Origin: Chara braunii
Taxonomy: Eukaryota; Streptophyta; Charophyceae; Charales; Characeae
Length of the DNA stretch: 20,956 nucleotides
Reading direction: 5' to 3'
NCBI GenBank assembly: GCA_003427395.1
Contig: BFEA01000408.1
Location: 248,111-269,066, forward strand
Shown here: positions 18,582 through 20,956 of the stretch, piece by piece
Numbering within the stretch: the first letter of the stretch is position 1
How the letters are laid out: each line of letters opens with the position of its first letter
Notes under the pieces: model-generated
Told to the model about the DNA's origin: nothing
Seen by the model: the letters and a program-made list of their open reading frames with translations, nothing else
The model's database searches: none
Translations under genes and position numbers: made by a program

Positions 18582-18888
18582 TAAGAAAAGAGGACTTGAC
18601 TTCAACCCGGTGAAGTTCATGAAATTCAGGTATAATCGCAGCATTGCACAGTCGCTTCAAATTCTGACGGCCCAAACAGTATTAATCTTGCTCCTGTGCT
18701 CTCATGAGCACGAGGCGACTTTCGAAATCAATGGGTTGGTCCGAACCATGGTTACCAACGGGTTTGGCAGGAGGGAGTGTTGGAAAGTAATCGAAAAAGT
18801 ATTTCACAACAGGGCTAGTTACCAACCACGACGGGTTGATGATGACATGGTTAGGAGTATTCTCATTTCCCGATTCCATATGAGCTAA
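18571..18888 (+). pseudogene. PLE RT C-terminal part, shifted frame
   Basis: The thumb of the same RT, one frame over. From 18571 it reads SKHDKKRGLDFNPVKFMKF, then NRSIAQ, QTVLILLLCSHEHEA and MVTNGFGRRECWK, ending with TAA at 18886-18888. The DKR-xx-F, NR-x-xAQ and NGF blocks are those expected after the YIDD motif in PLEs. One extra C in GCTACCTCA (about 18569-18570) explains the shift; without it the protein would be about 719 residues. No C-terminal endonuclease follows. The lesion may be real or an assembly error. Confidence 0.82.
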
Positions 18889-19011
18889 CTGTGTTATGTG
18901 TCTGGGTGAGGTGTGTTGTGGTGACCGGGGGGCTAGGGCCGGAAGGCCAGATGCCCCTCGGCATCCGACCTTCCGTCCACACCCCGATTAACCGGTGGGA
19001 AAGAGGTTGGG

Positions 19012-19023
19012 ACACACACACAC

Positions 19024-19063
<40 letters not shown>
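19012..19063. repeat. (CA)n microsatellite
   Basis: About 25 CA dinucleotides with two CG interruptions, in the PLE 3' region. The apparent Thr-His frame across it is an artefact. Confidence 0.95.
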
Positions 19064-19066
<3 letters not shown>

Positions 19067-19198
19067 TACAGGGGTCGACGGGCGAGAAAGACGAACCAAG
19101 GGGAAGAAACCGCTTGAGGTAAGGAGAACAGAAGGGAGGAAGGATAGGGGAGCAAGGCAAGGAACCAAGGATACTGGGTATAGCTGACTTTGAAGCCC

Positions 19199-19204
19199 AA
19201 TAAA
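19199..19204 (+). terminator. Polyadenylation signal after the PLE RT
   Basis: A canonical AATAAA lies about 310 bases downstream of the RT stop at 18888 and is followed by a mixed sequence with TGT-containing stretches. It is a plausible 3' end for the RT transcript; if used, the sequence from about 19230 on belongs to another transcript or to the promoter of a following unit. Confidence 0.4.
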
Positions 19205-19368
19205 GCATGTATTGCGCGGCCCCTTAAGAAACTCATAAGAAAGCAACCTCCCGTTGCAAAACAAGAGTTATGGGATAATATGCTGCAAAACTTGATATTG
19301 ACATAGTATACCGCGGTATCTAGGCTTGGATGTGTGGACACGCTGTACACTAGCTCGATTCCGACGAC

Positions 19369-19692
19369 GCATTTTTTTCGGCCTGTCCCTCCCAATTTTT
19401 TCGATCTCCCGTGTTTTTTTTCTTTGTTTTTTTTTTGTTTTTGTTGTTTTTTTTTTGTTTTTTTTTGTTTTTTTTTTTCCCTATTTTTCTCTTGCTTGCC
19501 CTTGACGAGAATAAGCCAGCACGGACCAGCGGATGGCAATGGATAGTTGCGAAAAGTGTCCTTTCGAAGATACTGTGCTCGGCCTTCCTTTTGTTCTTTT
19601 TTTCGTCTCTTTTTTCTTTTTCTTTTTTCTCTCTCCTTTTCCTTTTTTCTTTTTTCTTTTTCCTTTTTTCCGTTTTCGTTTTCTGTTTTTTC
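19369..19692 (+). repeat. T-rich low-complexity tracts
   Basis: Two blocks (about 19369-19490 and 19600-19692) are nearly pure T with single G or C interruptions, separated by about 110 bases of normal composition. They are either polypyrimidine stretches of the PLE or old retroposon tails in reverse. The frames across them encode only Phe runs or, in reverse, Lys runs. Confidence 0.8.
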
Positions 19693-19953
19693 GAAGTTGT
19701 TTTGCCAGGTTCAAAATTACGCGCCAAAGGTCCTTCTCGCGGGAACTCGGGGTAATGACGAATTAATGGGACTATTTTAGAATGGGACACTGCCCTGGTA
19801 TCTCCCATCCAGCTTTCACTGCGTATGCGCACTGTTTGGCCGAAGGCGTGCGTACGGCCTTTCAGGGGGGCCACTGTTTCCAGTTGCATCGCTCGGTAAT
19901 TTTAGTGACGTCTTCAGGAGCTGCGACACTCAGGTCCCGAGGAGACAACAACC

Positions 19954-20401
19954 ATGGACTACGAGGTGGACCCGACTATGGTGGACCAGCTGATTGGCAA
20001 CCCCGAAGATGCGGTATAGTCCTCCGTGTTTTCGCTCATACGCGTGCGCTTCTTCTCGGCTTTTGCAGACTGCTGCGCTATCGATTCGATTACACATAAA
20101 CGCTCGCCTCGCAAATTTCAAGGATTGGGAGTAGCTTGTTGCTCGCTTTCTGATCATGCACATCCTCTTCGCCTTCCCATGCGGGCTAGTCCGTGCGTTT
20201 TTTTCTAAGTTGCTTGCACTTCTTTCTATGGCACTTTAGAAGGAAGACATGGAGGAGAGAGTTGTGCTTGCGGTAGAAATATCGGCCTTCGTGCTCCTTG
20301 CTTTCCTTGCATTGCTTGCCTTCCTCGCGCTTTTGGCTTTCTTGCATCATCTGCAAACGCTGCCGCCGTCGTCCGCGCCCCAGCTATCTAAGCATTTGTA
20401 A
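19954..20401 (+). CDS. Candidate two-exon gene, small acidic membrane protein
   Basis: An ATG at 19954 in strong eukaryotic context (ACAACCATGG) opens MDYEVDPTMVDQ. The frame meets GTATAG at 20014, a possible intron donor, and TAG at 20017. An acceptor CACTTTAG ends at 20239, preceded by a pyrimidine-rich stretch and CTAAG. Joining 19954-20013 to 20240-20401 keeps phase 0 on both sides and gives a 73-residue protein: acidic first 27 residues (GNPEDA, KEDMEE), one hydrophobic stretch of about 28 residues (residues 28-55, rich in LAF repeats) and a short polar Pro/Ser tail. The topology would suit a single-pass membrane protein. A shorter intron ending at 20068 (TTTTGCAG) is also in phase but stops at 20134. 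I recognise no family. The leucine stretch is pyrimidine-rich DNA and could itself be intronic, so this is tentative. It lies inside the PLE unit, after its poly(A) signal. Confidence 0.3.
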
Positions 20402-20835
20402 CTAAGCAGGTGTAAACCCTCTCACGAAGTCGTGCACTAGTGGCTAGCGGCAGAAAAGCGCTTCAGGGATCGCCACTACCCTCCTTGCTTTGGTTGTCGG
20501 GGCCTATTCCCATATTACGTGGATTTGCCTCTGGGAATGCAACCCGTGTTCTATTTCGTTTGCTTTGCGTATTGCTCATTCGCATGAACTGGGGTCAAGT
20601 CAGCCAAGCGGCCATTAAGGAGGTTCTTTGTGCTCGCAAGTATTCAAATCTTTCACGAGTCTTTTTTTGTAATCAGTGTGATTGTGTGTCTCGCCCTTCC
20701 TTTACCCCGCCTTCTTCTCCGGTGTGCTATTGCTTGAATCATCGATGATTGGCTCACTTGGTCTGCTGTTTTACCTTTCTCTTTTTCTTAACCTTCATTC
20801 CTTACCTATTTGAGTACGATCTTACCATGAGCAGC
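20402..20835. other. PLE 3' segment, nothing recognised
   Basis: A plus-strand frame stays open across 20440-20748 and continues after its stop into the end repeat, but it begins without an ATG and shows no motif. It may be transcribed leader of a following PLE unit. Confidence 0.35.
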
Positions 20836-20956
20836 TCATGCAAGCCTTCGCGGCAATGGGTTGCGTGCTCAAACTTGAACGCGATGCCCTTACCTGCGAT
20901 TGCTTGCATCCGCGCTCGGGTTCGGATCCGATTGAAATAATAATGTTGCTTATTAT
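20836..20956 (+). repeat. PLE end repeat, right copy, cut by window end
   Basis: Same 121-bp block as 15100-15220 with two mismatches, in the same orientation, and ended by the window edge inside the AT-rich hairpin. The true repeat is therefore at least 121 bp and may be the start of a second PLE unit. Confidence 0.95.

Larger units (their letters stand above)
15101..20836 (+). mobile_element. Penelope-like element (PLE) unit between direct repeats
   Basis: The unit is 5736 bp, measured as the offset between the two copies of its end repeat. In order it contains the left repeat, an ambiguous-base-rich segment, a leader ORF (15761-16426), a C/T-rich tract, the PLE reverse transcriptase (16728-18888, one frameshift), a (CA)n tract, a polyadenylation signal (19199), T-rich tracts and a 1-kb segment with a candidate two-exon small gene. 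PLEs are known to carry terminal repeats that arise from partial tandem copies, to retain introns, and to insert 5'-truncated; the layout fits all three. No GIY-YIG endonuclease was found on either side of the RT. The unit interrupts the LINE at 15087. Confidence 0.8.

Noticed and set aside
18891-19264. Thr-His and Cys-Val repeat frames
   Set aside because: Both are readings of the (CA)n microsatellite.
19350-19889. Lys-rich minus-strand and Phe-rich plus-strand frames
   Set aside because: They are translations of the T-rich tracts and have no coding support.
20749-20940. Plus-strand frame running into the right end repeat
   Set aside because: It begins without an ATG. The repeat part is also open in the left copy, but the upstream sequence differs, so a shared protein is not supported.

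Overview
The window looks like repeat-dense nuclear DNA from a eukaryote, most likely a green-lineage organism; a charophyte alga such as Chara is my best guess, made by recall and not by alignment. The grounds are LINEs with plant-type zf-RVT C-termini, a TAA-flanked PIF/Harbinger-like element, tRNA-like SINE heads, AATAAA signals before A-tails and a Penelope-like retroelement (PLE). No bacterial operon, rRNA gene, functional tRNA gene or CRISPR array was seen. I found no clearly intact host gene; nearly all coding signal belongs to transposable elements in different states of decay.

Layout. 1-560 is unassigned. 585-1425 holds two minus-strand tRNA-like SINE heads, each followed by a body containing short tandem duplications. 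2272-4422 is a minus-strand LINE remnant (RT motif C, thumb, zf-RVT) in one frame with three in-frame stops. 4494-4983 has two copies of a retroposed 3' end with AATAAA and A-tail. 4984-6830 is a 5'-truncated plus-strand LINE tail, interrupted at its stop codon by a 1238-bp inverted-repeat transposon (5375-6612, TSD TAA). 6831-9924 is A-rich DNA, degenerate tandem repeats, a satellite-like array and long (TGAT)n tracts, with no gene recognised.

9925-15086 is the 5' and central part of a plus-strand LINE: ORF1 with a CCHC knuckle, an APE-type endonuclease with all its signature motifs, and an RT that ends just after motif A. About a dozen in-frame stops and a few frameshifts make it a pseudogene. 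It is broken off at 15087-15104, where a PLE unit begins.

The PLE unit runs from about 15101 to 20836. The same 121-bp sequence (two mismatches) occurs at 15100-15220 and at the very end of the window (20836-20956), so the unit is flanked by direct repeats or is the first unit of a head-to-tail array. It carries a leader ORF of unknown function, an RT ORF with clear PLE motifs A, B and C and one frameshift, a polyadenylation signal, and then a 1.6-kb segment with a candidate two-exon small gene for an acidic protein with one strongly hydrophobic segment. This PLE unit is the youngest-looking and most interesting part of the window. Five ambiguous bases lie just inside its left repeat and the window stops inside its right repeat, as expected if the sequence is multicopy.
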